NCBI GenBank assembly: GCA_027574665.1
Contig: CM050655.1
Location: 2,604,001-2,668,000 of the forward strand
Length of the DNA: 64,000 nucleotides
Reading direction: 5' to 3'
Source of the DNA: Rhynochetos jubatus
Lineage: Eukaryota; Chordata; Aves; Eurypygiformes; Rhynochetidae
The notes beneath the pieces are model-generated. The model was given only the letters and a program-made list of their open reading frames with translations, searched no databases and had not been told where the DNA came from. A program made the position numbers and the translations under genes. Below, piece by piece: positions 11,061-21,832 of the stretch (position 1 is its first letter; the number at the start of each line of letters is the position of its first letter).

Positions 11061-12635
11061 TTAAAAGGATGTAGAATCACCGGTGGTCTCTGACTCCGTA
11101 ACAGCAGTATCCAGGGTCTCATCTGACTGAGACTGACTGTTTTCCGGGGACATCTTTTTTCTTATTTTCTTTTTTTTCAAGTTGCTGTCAGAACTTTGAT
11201 TCTCAGTATCAGGGGAAGTAGCAGTTTTACCAGAAGTGGCACTAGCTGTGCTTTTTGTCCCTTCAGTACCTTTGGAAGTAACGCTGATTTCGCTTTCTAG
11301 GCAAGAAGATTCATTCTTACTGACAGTTTCCTCCCTGTTACTACCATCTGGATCAACCTCTTCTGTGCTTTCGTCCATGCTATCCTCACCATTAATAACT
11401 GATTTTCCTCTCTTGTCTTCTTCAGTAGCAGCAGTTTTTGAACTGGCAGATGCTTCAGAAACTACCTTATCCGAGTTATCTGTTGTCTCGTCAGCACTTG
11501 CGCTGACTTGCTCCGCATCTGCTCGTTCATCTTCTTCTGACACCTCTTCTATGGTGTCTTCTATTTCAATGCTGGCAGAGGAGGTTTTGCTCTTATAGCT
11601 GGATCCTGAAGTTTTCCTGTAGCTCGTGTCCCTGTCACTACCTGATGCATTAGAGCTAGTGTTTGATTTCTGGCTGGCTCGCCTTACTTTGCCACAAGAG
11701 CTACCTCCCATACTTCTTATGCTGGACCTTTCAGTGCTTCTTCTACTGCTGGACTCACTAGTCCCTGATCTGCTGAACGAACTTTGCGTAGATGAGCTCT
11801 TTGACAGGCTACCATCTTCATCACTGTCAGAGTCTTCCTCATCATTGTCCTCTTCAGATGAGTCCTCCTCTGATTCACTGCTCGAGCTGGATCCAGAGTC
11901 GTCATCAGAATCCCCAAAATCGTGCCCAGAGTCTTCATCAGAGTCCACAGTACTTTCAGTGGCTTCATCTTGGTCCAGAGTCACTTTCAAGTAGTCTTTA
12001 TCTTCTGACTCTGAGGCAGAGCTACTACTCTTCTCGGATGATTCATCTGAAGTGTGTTTTCTTCTCTTTTTCTTCTTCTCATAATCACTATCCTCATGTT
12101 CACTCTCTGCTGTGATATTTATTGAAACTCCTGGTTTTGCTTCATCTCTTTCATATTCCTCCTCTCCTTTTCCTCTTGCTGGATCTGATCTAATAGGCTC
12201 TTGAAATTTTCTGGAAACACTAATGCGCTTTAACACGTGATTTAGTTTTCTCATGGAAGGTCTGTCATCTGTCGATTTCTGGAAGTAACTCCCCCTGATA
12301 ATCATGCTTTTCCCACCGTCCACTTGGTGAGCTGACATCAACTTGGCATAACTGGAATCTTTCCTACTGCCTTTCACTTTCTGCAGAATCATCGGGAATA
12401 TCTTTGCTTTCTTCCATGGAGAACGAGCAGACTCAGTTCTTCCTACTGGTTTGTGAGCGCTGCCTGCTACACGACTTAAATGCATCACTGCTTTTAGTTT
12501 CCTTTTTCCCTGGCTGGTCCTATATGCTCTTCCAGAACCACGTCTTAGATCCATCCCACCACCTAAAGGTCTACCTTCTATCTGAGCCCCCGCTCTCTGG
12601 CTTATACTTCTGCTTGAAGGACCTGGACTCATCCC
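11061..12635 (-). CDS. PCDH15: PCDH15 terminal exon for cytoplasmic domain CD3
   Basis: This 1575-nt terminal exon runs from acceptor CACAATTTGCAG to stop TAA at 11061, entering in phase 0, and encodes 524 residues. The first 190 or so are basic and Ser/Arg/Gly-rich, with KKAKIFPMILQKVKG at about 75-89. A Lys/Arg patch (KKKKRRKH) lies near 188-195. DKDYLKVTLDQDEATESTVD follows at about 212-231. From there to about residue 475 the chain is Ser/Asp/Glu low complexity. A second basic patch (KKKKIRKK) and the C-terminus TTGDSTSF close it. The IFPMI-KV-G and KDYLK-TLDQ-EATESTV blocks identify it as CD3; the rest has drifted far from mammalian CD3, which I recall ending NTAL. The mostly disordered tail ends in a class-I-like PDZ ligand (T at -2, F at 0). 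Confidence 0.88.
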   Translation of the reverse strand, partial: GMSPGPSSRSISQRAGAQIEGRPLGGGMDLRRGSGRAYRTSQGKRKLKAVMHLSRVAGSAHKPVGRTESARSPWKKAKIFPMILQKVKGSRKDSSYAKLMSAHQVDGGKSMIIRGSYFQKSTDDRPSMRKLNHVLKRISVSRKFQEPIRSDPARGKGEEEYERDEAKPGVSINITAESEHEDSDYEKKKKRRKHTSDESSEKSSSSASESEDKDYLKVTLDQDEATESTVDSDEDSGHDFGDSDDDSGSSSSSESEEDSSEEDNDEEDSDSDEDGSLSKSSSTQSSFSRSGTSESSSRRSTERSSIRSMGGSSCGKVRRASQKSNTSSNASGSDRDTSYRKTSGSSYKSKTSSASIEIEDTIEEVSEEDERADAEQVSASADETTDNSDKVVSEASASSKTAATEEDKRGKSVINGEDSMDESTEEVDPDGSNREETVSKNESSCLESEISVTSKGTEGTKSTASATSGKTATSPDTENQSSDSNLKKKKIRKKMSPENSQSQSDETLDTAVTESETTGDSTSF

Positions 12636-13435
12636 CTGCAAATTGTGAAAATGGAACTTGATTACAACTTGAAAGATAATTACTGTGAAAACTCATACCC
12701 TAAAATAAGTCAGAGGGAACAAATGCAATGGCTTGTCCCAGCATTCTAAACACTAATCAATTGCATTCTAAAACACTTACCTGTTTTAGAATAGCTTTTA
12801 ACCAAAGTTATGGGGAAAGTTGTACTTCTCAGAATAGGCTGCAAGTGCACAACTACCTAATTCTGCAACAGGAAAGAATACTGGCTCAGAAATGTTATCT
12901 CTTCTCCTTTAATTAAAACCCGCAAATGGATTAGGAGTCTAGCATTTCTGAAAATTAGATTAAAAATAAAGGACATTTATGTCAACTGTTTTCTGGCTGC
13001 CACTGACATTTTAAAATTTCTTTACATTCGGTTGTGAACTTTATGATAAATGAGTTTAGGTGACTGATTTTCTCAGTGGAAAATCAGCAGTTATAGGCTG
13101 AATATTAGTACTACCCCCTTTGGTTAACAATATAAAATGGAATTACCTAAGGCTGTGTGGGTTTTGCTTTGAAACAGAAATCTACAATGAGGGAAAAGTA
13201 GATGTGGATATCAAAAGAAACTTGGCAATTCCTTTTTAGATCTAGAAAAAGGGAAAAAGATGCTGACACAACCTTTACCCGTCATCAGGAGGGCAAACTG
13301 TGATTAGCACTGGAAGAGCTGTGTAATTGGTCTATACAGAATACATACTTCAATCAATTGCAAAATACACTTGACAAGGTTTAATGGTCCTTCATCTCAC
13401 TGCAGAGCCAGAATCAACACACCAGAGATGCTTAC
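12636..13435 (-). other. Intron between the common exon and CD3
   Basis: This 800-nt intron starts GTAAGC and ends CACAATTTGCAG on the minus strand. Nothing else recognisable lies in it. It is short next to the 5.3 kb path to CD2, so the CD3 acceptor is the nearer competitor. Confidence 0.8.
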
Positions 13436-13568
13436 CTCTTCTGCCGCCGATCCACGTGGACTATAGTAGTAACCACCATCGTTCTCCACCATGACTTCTC
13501 CATACTCATCGTACATCCCTGAAGGAGACAGCAATCGGCGGCGGCTCCCATACTGAGGCAGCTCATAC
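13436..13568 (-). CDS. PCDH15: PCDH15 133-nt exon, last common exon before the CD2/CD3 choice
   Basis: This exon lies between acceptor TTTTTGCCAG|G and donor GAAGAG|GTAAGC on the minus strand. Its first base completes Gly; it then encodes 44 residues and leaves in phase 0. The translation includes YELPQYGSRRRLLSPSG, MYDEYGEVMVEND and GGYYYSPRGSAAEE. YE-PQYGSRRRLL and EYGEV match mammalian CD2/CD3. The mammalian stretch that follows, as I recall it, is a run of Glu, while this copy has GGYYYSPRGSAAEE. Phase 0 at the end suits both the CD3 exon (starts GMSPGPS) and the CD2 exon (starts WARKKRIK), so the last choice of tail is made here. The intron to CD3 is 800 nt and the intron to CD2 is 5.3 kb. 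Confidence 0.93.
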
Positions 13569-14418
13569 CTGGCAAAAACACCATTGTCTCTCCATAACGT
13601 GCACCAACGTGTCCACGTGTCTCCACACGCAGCAACAAATGCACATGCTCGCATCCCAAAAGGACGAGAACTCCTTTGCGCTCTTGTCTCTCTACCTTTG
13701 AGAAGATTATTACTCCTTTTTCCTTAGTGGTAACACAATCCAAAACCTCCTCCTATAGTAATGGGCCACAAGCCCATTACAACTGGAGGTGGACCCAAAC
13801 TGTGAGGTCTCCAGGATCAGGCAAGAATCCACCAAGTGCAATGACGTTCTTTCCAGGTACCTCAGTTTTTAGGGGGATCTTTTTTATAATTGGGGAATTA
13901 AAGAGCAGGTTCCCTGGAACAAGTTTTTGAAAATCATTGCATGCTTGTAAGAACAGCAGTAATCCCTGAAGTGCCTGCAGTCAGATGGGCATGCTCAGAA
14001 CAAGGCAGGATGGTGGTTTTCTGGGTAAATGTAAAAGGCCAGATGCTGGTGGGAACTGTGAGCAGAAAGTATCCGTCACTGAACCTGGGCAGATGAGCCA
14101 CAAAAGTGGAGGAGATGATGGAAATTAATTTCCAAGACAGCAGAAATATGCAAATAAAAATTGAATATAAAAACGGCATGATAGATGGGGTATACACTCT
14201 GCAAGCATAATAATTAGATTCCTAAAGAAGAAGGGAGTTATACAACGCCCCCTTAACTTTTAATAAGAGTTCTGTTGTCAGTGCATGCCTTCATAGACAC
14301 AAAGATTAAAGTAATCCTGAGGTGAAGGAAAGTGTCCAGATTAGACGCTGTAATAATAAACATCACCAACCTGGAAAAGCAGCGTTTTCAGAAACATAGA
14401 GGAAAAATGAAAATATAC
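13569..14418 (-). other. Intron of 850 nt in the CD2/CD3 branch
   Basis: The donor is GTATAT, which departs from the consensus, and the acceptor is TTTTTGCCAG. No other feature was seen inside. Confidence 0.8.
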
Positions 14419-14492
14419 CCGTGTTCATAACTGTAGTAATCTTGCCCATAGTATTCCTGCCCTGGATCAATTCCAGACTCCATACTTAACTC
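14419..14492 (-). CDS. PCDH15: PCDH15 74-nt exon, tyrosine-rich common part of CD2 and CD3
   Basis: This 74-nt exon lies between acceptor CTTTTGACAG and donor CACGG|GTATAT on the minus strand, entering in phase 0 and leaving in phase 2. It encodes ELSMESGIDPGQEYYGQDYY and then SYEH plus a split Gly. The block matches mammalian PCDH15 almost residue for residue (ELSMESGIDPGQ-YYGQDYYSYEHGYE). It is cytoplasmic and present in both the CD2 and CD3 tails but not CD1. Five tyrosines within eleven residues, some in acidic or Gln-flanked settings, make it a plausible phosphorylation or SH2-type docking segment; that role is inference. Confidence 0.93.
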
Positions 14493-17270
14493 CTGTCAAA
14501 AGAAAAACACTGATTGAATGTAAACAGTAATGACTAATGAAGAAGGAGCAAAGAACAGTATCTTAAAGTGCAAACCAGCAAAGTAAAAAAAAAAATGATA
14601 ACTTGAGGAACATTGACAACCGTCAAGAACTGCACTGAGAAACCAACAGCAGCTTTAAATGATCCCTTCCCTGGCATATTCCCTGGGAGCGACTGTTCTA
14701 AGTCAGCTAAACGTAGACACTGTTCAGCTGCGGGACGCTGTCTCTCCCATTCCGAACAAACCCCTCTTTCAGTAAGCTGGACTTCAGCAAACACGCTGTC
14801 ACTTCTCCTGCCGTTTTCTCAAAGGAAAAAGTTCTGAAAGGTTAGGGCTATTTTATTACAGAGATTGTCAGGCCTCTTAATGTTTTCTCAACCATCAACA
14901 ATCATGAACAGCATTAGCGTATGCTAAGCATCCTACGAAAGTGCCAGCGTGTCCCTAAGCTCCTTTCACACACTGTTTGGCACCGTCACAGAGCACTGGG
15001 ACTTGGGTTTCGGCAAGGGACTGCATGTCGTCTCCATCTCACAGCTGCCTAGAGGTTTTTCTCCTGTCCAATGAATTTCAAGTCGTGTCAGAGCATCTCT
15101 TACTGATCATGACTGCAGAAACTATCGCCACTGTGTACCACAAAAGTACCATCGACAGCAACATCTCACAAAAGCTACATTTGCTCTATTGCTTATTCTG
15201 TAAATTATACTGGGTCTAAAAGATTTGAAATAGAAAGAATTGGGTTTATAATCCTGAGCAGCCTTTGCCCTTCACAGCATCGTGCTACTGCTTTCGTTAT
15301 CTCGGCAGACCAACTGCTTAGTTCACCTCCAGGTACAATAATTGACTATCAGTTGACTGACATCTAAAAAAATAGGTGAGAATTGGACAGTGAGGAAACG
15401 ATACTGCCTGTGAATCTGGACATGAAACTGGGAAAGCTTTCCATCTGCATGATGAAGTCCATGGGAGCAACTATAAGATGCTCAAGGGGAAAATACCAAG
15501 ATGTGGGAAACAAGGTATTTAATTAAAACAACACAAATGGGGTAACAGTATTGGGACTTTCCTTTTCATCTAAAAGAGTCAGGGCAGGAAATATTACCTA
15601 AGATAGACAAGTTTTTATTAGGAAATTATGTAAAAGCCATTAAAAACGAAAAAGAAATGAAAAATAATGGTACCTCTGGTCTGAGAAGGGAAGGTCTCAG
15701 CAACTGCTGTTGCTGCAAAAGAAAATTAGAAAGGGATTAAATAGGCAGCAACAATTAAAGTACAGGTCATTTGTGTCTGAGTTAAGACTGAAAGAAATCC
15801 TGAAAGCTCCAGTCCTTCAGAGCCTGTTATACAGCAGTCACCTGGATACTGCCACACTCACTGAGAAGCAGAACACGGCTAAGCACCTAACATAGTAAAA
15901 TCACCTTACACTCCACTATTTCTTTTGCCTCATATAAAATCAAATTCCTGGTTTATGCAATGATTCTCTAAATTATTTAATGCAGAACCTCTGTCGCAGC
16001 CCAAGAGAGCTAGCGTGTGATATATGTTGGAGGCAGCAGGGAGACAATGGCAGAGAAAAAATACCCACAACAGGCAGAAAGCACATCTATGGGAACCTGC
16101 TGTAAAGTCTGTGCTTCAGTTATTTAAAACCTCCAGTGATTTGGTTTCTTACCCAAGCTTCTACTGCAATACCATTGCTTTAATTATCTATCTATATTAA
16201 TATCTTTCTGTGGCTTTTGACCAATTACCTCGTAACCACAAACGTACCTTAATTCACAATACCATTAAGACAGTGAAGGATTCTCTCAGCTGTTTTCTCT
16301 ACAGCTTACGTGCGATTTCTTTCTGCATGCAGCATGCAGTGAGACAAGCACGCTGACGTCAGGCAAAAGACACCAGGAGGCTGCACGGAGAGGACTGACA
16401 GGACAACAGGGCTCCTCTCAGGTGTGCCACAGCTAAACACCGTGGGTTTTTTTGTAATTGTGCTGTTAATTACAGCTCCACTTTTCTGCAAATGACAGAC
16501 TCATGCACATCACTTGCTGTTTTGTTAATTAGGATCAGATTTACTCAGGAAAAACCAGTACCGCTATCCCCAGACTCCTCCCAAAACTTAGTGGCACTAT
16601 TTCAGCCAAGTTTCTTGGCCAAAACCAAAGCCCTCAGAGGGGGGGAAGTTCTGTATCTGAATTGAGAGACACAAATCAGCTCTGCAAATGGAGGAAAAAT
16701 CACAGCAGAACAACAGAAAGCTTGCAATTTCTAAACCACTACTGACTAAGGAGCAGTAGGCTCCTGACGCATACCTTAAGATTAGTAAAACTGATCCAGC
16801 TCTCAAGCAGTCAATGTCAGCCTTTACGATAGAAATGTATTTTGGAGAACATTCCAATTATTAAACAAGTTCATTCCCATTTCTGAAGGAAACTCTCCGT
16901 GTGGTTGATTGCTGGAGAAGAAGATGCTGTAAGAACGGCCCAGGCTGAGTTGCGGAGGTCTGGGTAGTGGCAGTACAGGCCCACGGCAGCGGGCACTGGC
17001 GGACGATTAGGTGCGCCGTAAGAAAACGCAGCAAGCATGGGGAAAACTGTTTTGGCAGTTTGTTGAGCCACAATCTCCTAGCCTGGAGGTTATATTGAGG
17101 CCATGAGGGTTACTAGCCCCCATTGCATCTATGCCTTGTGAAATTTTTGAGCCACTTTATATTTCTGGCCTCTAAAGCACCCCATAGCAATGAGTGTCCC
17201 AGCGTAGGCTTTATGGGAAAATTATGCTGATGGAGTTTATATTTTAAACGTAAGTGGGGAACTGCCTTAC
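14493..17270 (-). other. Two short introns around the 39-nt exon
   Basis: The introns are 1181 nt (14493-15673) and 1558 nt (15713-17270). Both obey GT-AG. I see no repeats or extra exons beyond the 39-nt exon at 15674-15712. Confidence 0.75.
15674..15712 (-). CDS. PCDH15: PCDH15 39-nt exon of the CD2/CD3 branch
   Basis: This short exon lies between acceptor TTTTCTTTTGCAG and donor AGAG|GTACCA on the minus strand. It is phase 0 at both ends and encodes thirteen residues, QQQLLRPSLLRPE. Mammalian PCDH15 has a near-identical LLRPSLL-PE stretch just before ELSMESG, which is the sequence that follows here. Because the length is a multiple of three, it can be skipped without harming the frame, so it may be a cassette exon. 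The donor (GTACCA) is weaker than its neighbours' donors. Confidence 0.87.
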
Positions 17271-17292
17271 CTCTTGCTGTGCATATCCTCGC
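17271..17292 (-). CDS. PCDH15: PCDH15 22-nt microexon, entry to the CD2/CD3 branch
   Basis: The minus strand reads TTTCTGACTTCTAG, then 22 coding nt, then GAG|GTAAGG, a strong acceptor and donor around a very short exon. The first base (G) completes the codon left as AT by the juxtamembrane exon, giving Met; then come CGA GGA TAT GCA CAG CAA GAG, or RGYAQQE. The exit phase is 0. It joins in frame to the 39-nt exon, giving RGYAQQEQQQLLRPS. I recall mammalian CD2/CD3 transcripts reading in a closely similar way before ELSMESGIDPG. It is too short to appear as an open reading frame and was found from the splice sites and phase. A 3n+1 length means skipping would shift the frame. Confidence 0.85.
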
Positions 17293-18316
17293 CTAGAAGT
17301 CAGAAAAAGAAAAAAAAGCTATTAGTATACTTCTCGGACACTATACAAAGATGCATATTGGCATTCTTTTTGGAGGGAGGTGAAAAGATAATGTAATTAA
17401 AAATATTACTAGCAAGAAAAGAAATACATATCTACAACACAAAATATGTTTTTCTTTAGATTTACTCTGGACATAGGAATTAGCACAGGAGAAAGGCTAG
17501 TGAATCTTTGGGATCTTTTCTTGCTTTAGATTGCAAATGAATGAGAATCCCCAATCCCCAAAAGCCAGTGAGCCAGTGCAACCCCCAGAATACAGCAAAG
17601 AGAAAGGGGCGGGAGGACTGTGTTTGGTTTTCCTTGCGATCCCGTAAGAGGGGTCTGGCCCAGTCACCTTCTCAGAGGTCACCTACAAAGAGACCTATTT
17701 CACGCATCTGCTTAAGCAGTGAAACAGTCTCTCTTCCACTTCAGGACTTGCTGTATCCGCTTGGGACTTGCTAGAAATTGGTCTGGAGCTTCTATTACTA
17801 ATTTCTTGTAACAACATTATTATTAAAATTACATATTTCCTAACATTTCCTTGGGGGGTGTGTGTGTGTGTTAGATTATTTTTGCTATCTATGATTATTT
17901 TGCCACAGGCTTTGTGCTTTTGATGTCGTTGGAAATTTGTTGTTGTTTTAATCCATTTTCTTGGAGCCATTCATATGCATGACAAACTGCACTTATGTCT
18001 ATCAAGTTCTCCATTTTCCACATTCTGTGCAAGAAAATTAAACCGGTTTAGACAAAACTAGGGAACATCAATTTAGGTCTTAGCATTATTATTAAGGATA
18101 AGCCTGGATTTTTTAAATTTTCTTTCTTTTTTAAAGAAGGAAAGGGTAAACGCTCCAAATTATGTTGAGCTTAACCTAGTACACAGTCAGCAGTCTAGGG
18201 AAATTCCCTAATTACACTTGAGTAAATAATAAAGAGCGGAGTAGAAGTCCTTTTAATTCTTTAATATCACCATCTATAAAGTTTTCTATTAATATTCAAC
18301 ACATGGAATTGATTAC

Positions 18317-18335
18317 CAGCATTAAATTAATGCTG
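18317..18335. repeat. 19-bp palindrome
   Basis: CAGCATTAA and TTAATGCTG are exact complements around a single A. It is an isolated short hairpin in intronic sequence with no known role. Confidence 0.6.
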
Positions 18336-20967
18336 TTGCCCGTATAATACAAAACTAATGCACAACTGAAATGAAGATTTATCATCAAAAGATGATCTGG
18401 GACTTTTCAAAGCCCACTTGAGGAACACTGTATTTAGTTTCTGTATTGCCTACAACAATCTTCAGATAAACGTCTTGTGTTGCACAGAAAGTAAGCTTAT
18501 TAATCTTAGTTGCTCTCAAGTAGTTACTATATTGCAGATTAAAAGTGTAATATAAGTAACTCTCATTCAATTTGGAATTCACCTTCTTTAAAAATAGCCC
18601 CACACTGTGTTTTGCGAGATGCTTATATTTCTATTACAGTTTTCTGTGGCCTTGAGTAGAAAAAAAAAAAAAACCCCAAAAGACAAAAAATACCCATTCA
18701 CTCAATACAGCACAAGGATCTATTCTGACAAAAAGGCGAAGGTCAAACCAGCAGCATTTGTTTCCAGGAAGGAATTAAAGTTGTCCGCCAAGGGAGGAAT
18801 TGCATCTGGACAAACATTATCAGACAGGCTTCACTGCAGTCAGTCAGAGAGAAATCTTCAATGCAAAATGGGAAGCAAGGGCACAGTATGTATGATGATG
18901 TAGGATAATGTGACCGCTAGTACAGACTGCTGGTACTTAAGGTGACAGATAAAGCAAAAATGAATTCACATGTACAATATGTGCCAACCTTTCCCAGGTC
19001 TGTATTGCTAGCACAGGTTAAAGGAACTGTGATTTGCCTAAAGCCACAATATTCCCAATTACTGGCATCCCAACAGGCATTTGCTATTCCGTACATTGTA
19101 TCTGTTTTCATATTACAAGCATCACAAACCCCAGATATTACAGACACTACTCAGAGGAGGCAACTGCTTGTCAATTTGTCCTGGAAACCTCTTAAAATGG
19201 AGGTTTCCTGCAGTTCATAGCTGGAACTGAGGAGAAAGAATCTGGAAGGGAGATGAGTAATGATATGCTGCAACTTGATTTCGGCTTTGCAAAGAAGCCC
19301 TCTCCGCTGATGCAATCTCTGCTCCTGCTCAGAACTCAACTCGGTCAAGCTGACGATAAAAGGATAAGAGATACACCCAGGGTCACATCAGACCCCAGTT
19401 AACCAAATCAACCAACCTGAGGAGGGGTCAATAAGCTTATATATGCTCCACTTCTTACCAACTATTATGTTGGTTATAATCCTTTGTAGTGCTGCAGAAC
19501 TGCAGTAGCATGCTGACATGCCAACGAGATAGAACTTCCCTGGTTTAGGTTAAAAATACACACCACTGGTACAGTTTCTTTTCCGGTCTAATAGAATGAT
19601 TTTTTTTAAACAAAGACTATTCAAAACAACAGCAGGAGAACAAAGGTTGCATTACTTCCAGACAAAATGAAATGAGGTTTCATAAACTTTCCAACTTAAT
19701 GAAAGTTTCCTCATTAGTGAAGAGCTGATTACGACTGTCACAGGCTCTTCTGAGACAGATGAAATTAAAATATTTAAAAAGGAGCTCCTGTGCGATGGCC
19801 ATTCTTTCTGCTTCACAAATGCCACAAATAATTGCAGCCAAATAAAACCTTTGGAGTTTATGCTGTGAATTACTAAACACCGGCAACGCTGCTGTGTGAC
19901 ACTAGACACTGCAGAATCAGGTCACATTTGTCTAATATTTCACTAGTGATGTAACAAATTCCACAAAAGCAGCTGTTATGGGTCTACAAGCTCTAAAGTG
20001 GGATTTGGGTTCTCAGATTCAAACCTCTGTTGATCCACTCTGAACACGCTTAGCACAGTAATTTCTCATGCTCATCTCTGCACACTTTCCACTGTCCCAC
20101 TGTCTCCACGCCTGGACCATTGCAGACACACAGAAGCAAGACCACATGTAAAGCGTCCTCTGATTCTGGCTCCGAAATCTATAAAGTTTCTCCACCTAAT
20201 AGCTGCTGAACTTTGACAATTTGCTGCTGGTGCTGCAGTAGGACCACTCTTGGAGAATTTAGCATCATCGGCAGGTATTCTACATGCATGCATCTCAGGA
20301 GTTACATAGATTCTGTCACAGCAAAAATGCTACGATTGATTGAGTAATTCCCCTCGCACATTTAGCTACAATAGGTGTCTTGGAACTACAGTCTTAGCCC
20401 AACAAGAGTTTTAAGTAGAGAAAAGCTTTAATGTGTCAGTGAAATTTGTGTGACGAAGTTTATGGAGTTTGGCTCTGGGACAAAGAAAGAGAAACTACCT
20501 TCAACAGTTTCCGACTGAAGCATCCATACATGTCCTAACTGCAGATTTGAAAAAAAAAAAGAAAAGAGAAAAAGCCAAGCACCATGGAAATGCTGAGTAT
20601 CTCCAGACAGTCTGATAAATAATTAATTACCTTTTTGCTCAGAATTTAGTTTTTCTTCATCACGTAATATCTCCCTCGCCCATTATGTTGTTAAAAATTG
20701 TCATATTAAACACCAACATTTTGAATTTGGGCAAATGACTAAAAGGAAACTTGCAAGTTGAACCAAACCAATGTTCATTTAAATGCCAAAACTGCTTTTA
20801 CTTACCATTTTTTTCAAAGGACAAGCTAATGTACTATAATTGACATATTTAATGTAAAGGTCTGATTTAGATGACTGTGAGCAAAAAAGCCAGTAAATCA
20901 ATCCACATTTCATGGATTTTTACAAGTCCTTGTAAAATCTTCACTTGGTGACACTAATCAGAGCAAC

Positions 20968-20973
20968 TTTATT
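20968..20973 (-). terminator. Candidate poly(A) signal for CD1 transcripts
   Basis: TTTATT on the plus strand reads AATAAA on the minus strand, 860 nt beyond the CD1 stop. I saw no closer AATAAA on the minus strand in the CD1 3' UTR. The position would give a plausible 3' UTR, but hexamers arise by chance in AT-rich sequence, so this is only a candidate. Confidence 0.35.
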
Positions 20974-21832
20974 ACAATTTAAGATAAAGAGATATGTTTC
21001 AGCTGGAAAGCTTATGGCAAGCTAGCATGAAAATTAGAGACGGCAACAAAATGCACATGCAAAATAAAAAACCAAACGATTTGTACATGAAAGAAATTTA
21101 CAAAATAAAAACTTTTAACATGTAGTTACAATGTAAAAAAATGCAATGGAAGGCAGAACATGGGTAACAGGAGGGAAGACAGGCAGGTTTACTGAGAAAT
21201 CAAGACAAAACCCTTCTTCTGACTCGAGATGCAAACATGAGCTGAAGGAGGGCATGTCAGCATACTGGACTGCTGCGTTGTCTCCCACGGAATAGGCAGA
21301 TGCATTACTGCAATAACTCCGGCTCACTCTCGCTGAGCCTGCTTACTACCAACACTTGTTTTCTCTGACATCCAATATTTGACAGTAAGATTCCTCCTGG
21401 GTGGTACATTTTATGGGCAAAGCAAGAGATTCCAATTACAGCTGCAGAAAAATTGGTCTGCTTACTGATACTACCTACAGTGAAGGCTGCTTAACATAAA
21501 GCAGTATCAAGCTCTCTGTGTCTATGACGGATCCTTGGGTAAAAATGGACAGTTTTCCCCAAGAATTTTTGGTAAACAGACTAAGAACCAGCATCATAGA
21601 ACAGCAAGATGTAGCTCTGAGGAAACAACTTGTAGAATGATACATTACAAATTTCCAAGCGAACAGGAAAGACAACGTCTCTCAGTTTGGGATTAGGACT
21701 GAATAAGTAGTGATATACAGCAGAGAAAGGGACAAAGTGTGAATTTCTAGAGAGTCTGAGGCAGATACCATGTGCTGCATTAGAGTCATCTCACTCAAAA
21801 TGTTACATGCAGAAAACACCCAACCGTAATTA

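Larger units (their letters stand above)
17293..21832 (-). other. CD1 3' UTR and intron up to the microexon
   Basis: The upper part (about 20950-21832) is the likely CD1 3' UTR. The rest is intron for CD2/CD3 transcripts. It contains a short GT run near 17856-17870, a 9-bp-arm palindrome at 18317-18335 and an A-run at 18660-18672. No coding exon was recognised. Confidence 0.6.

Noticed and set aside
11236-11994. Ser/Leu-rich open frames of about 120 codons on the plus strand
   Set aside because: They are antisense readings of the Ser/Asp/Glu-rich CD3 exon, whose codon pattern keeps the reverse frame open.
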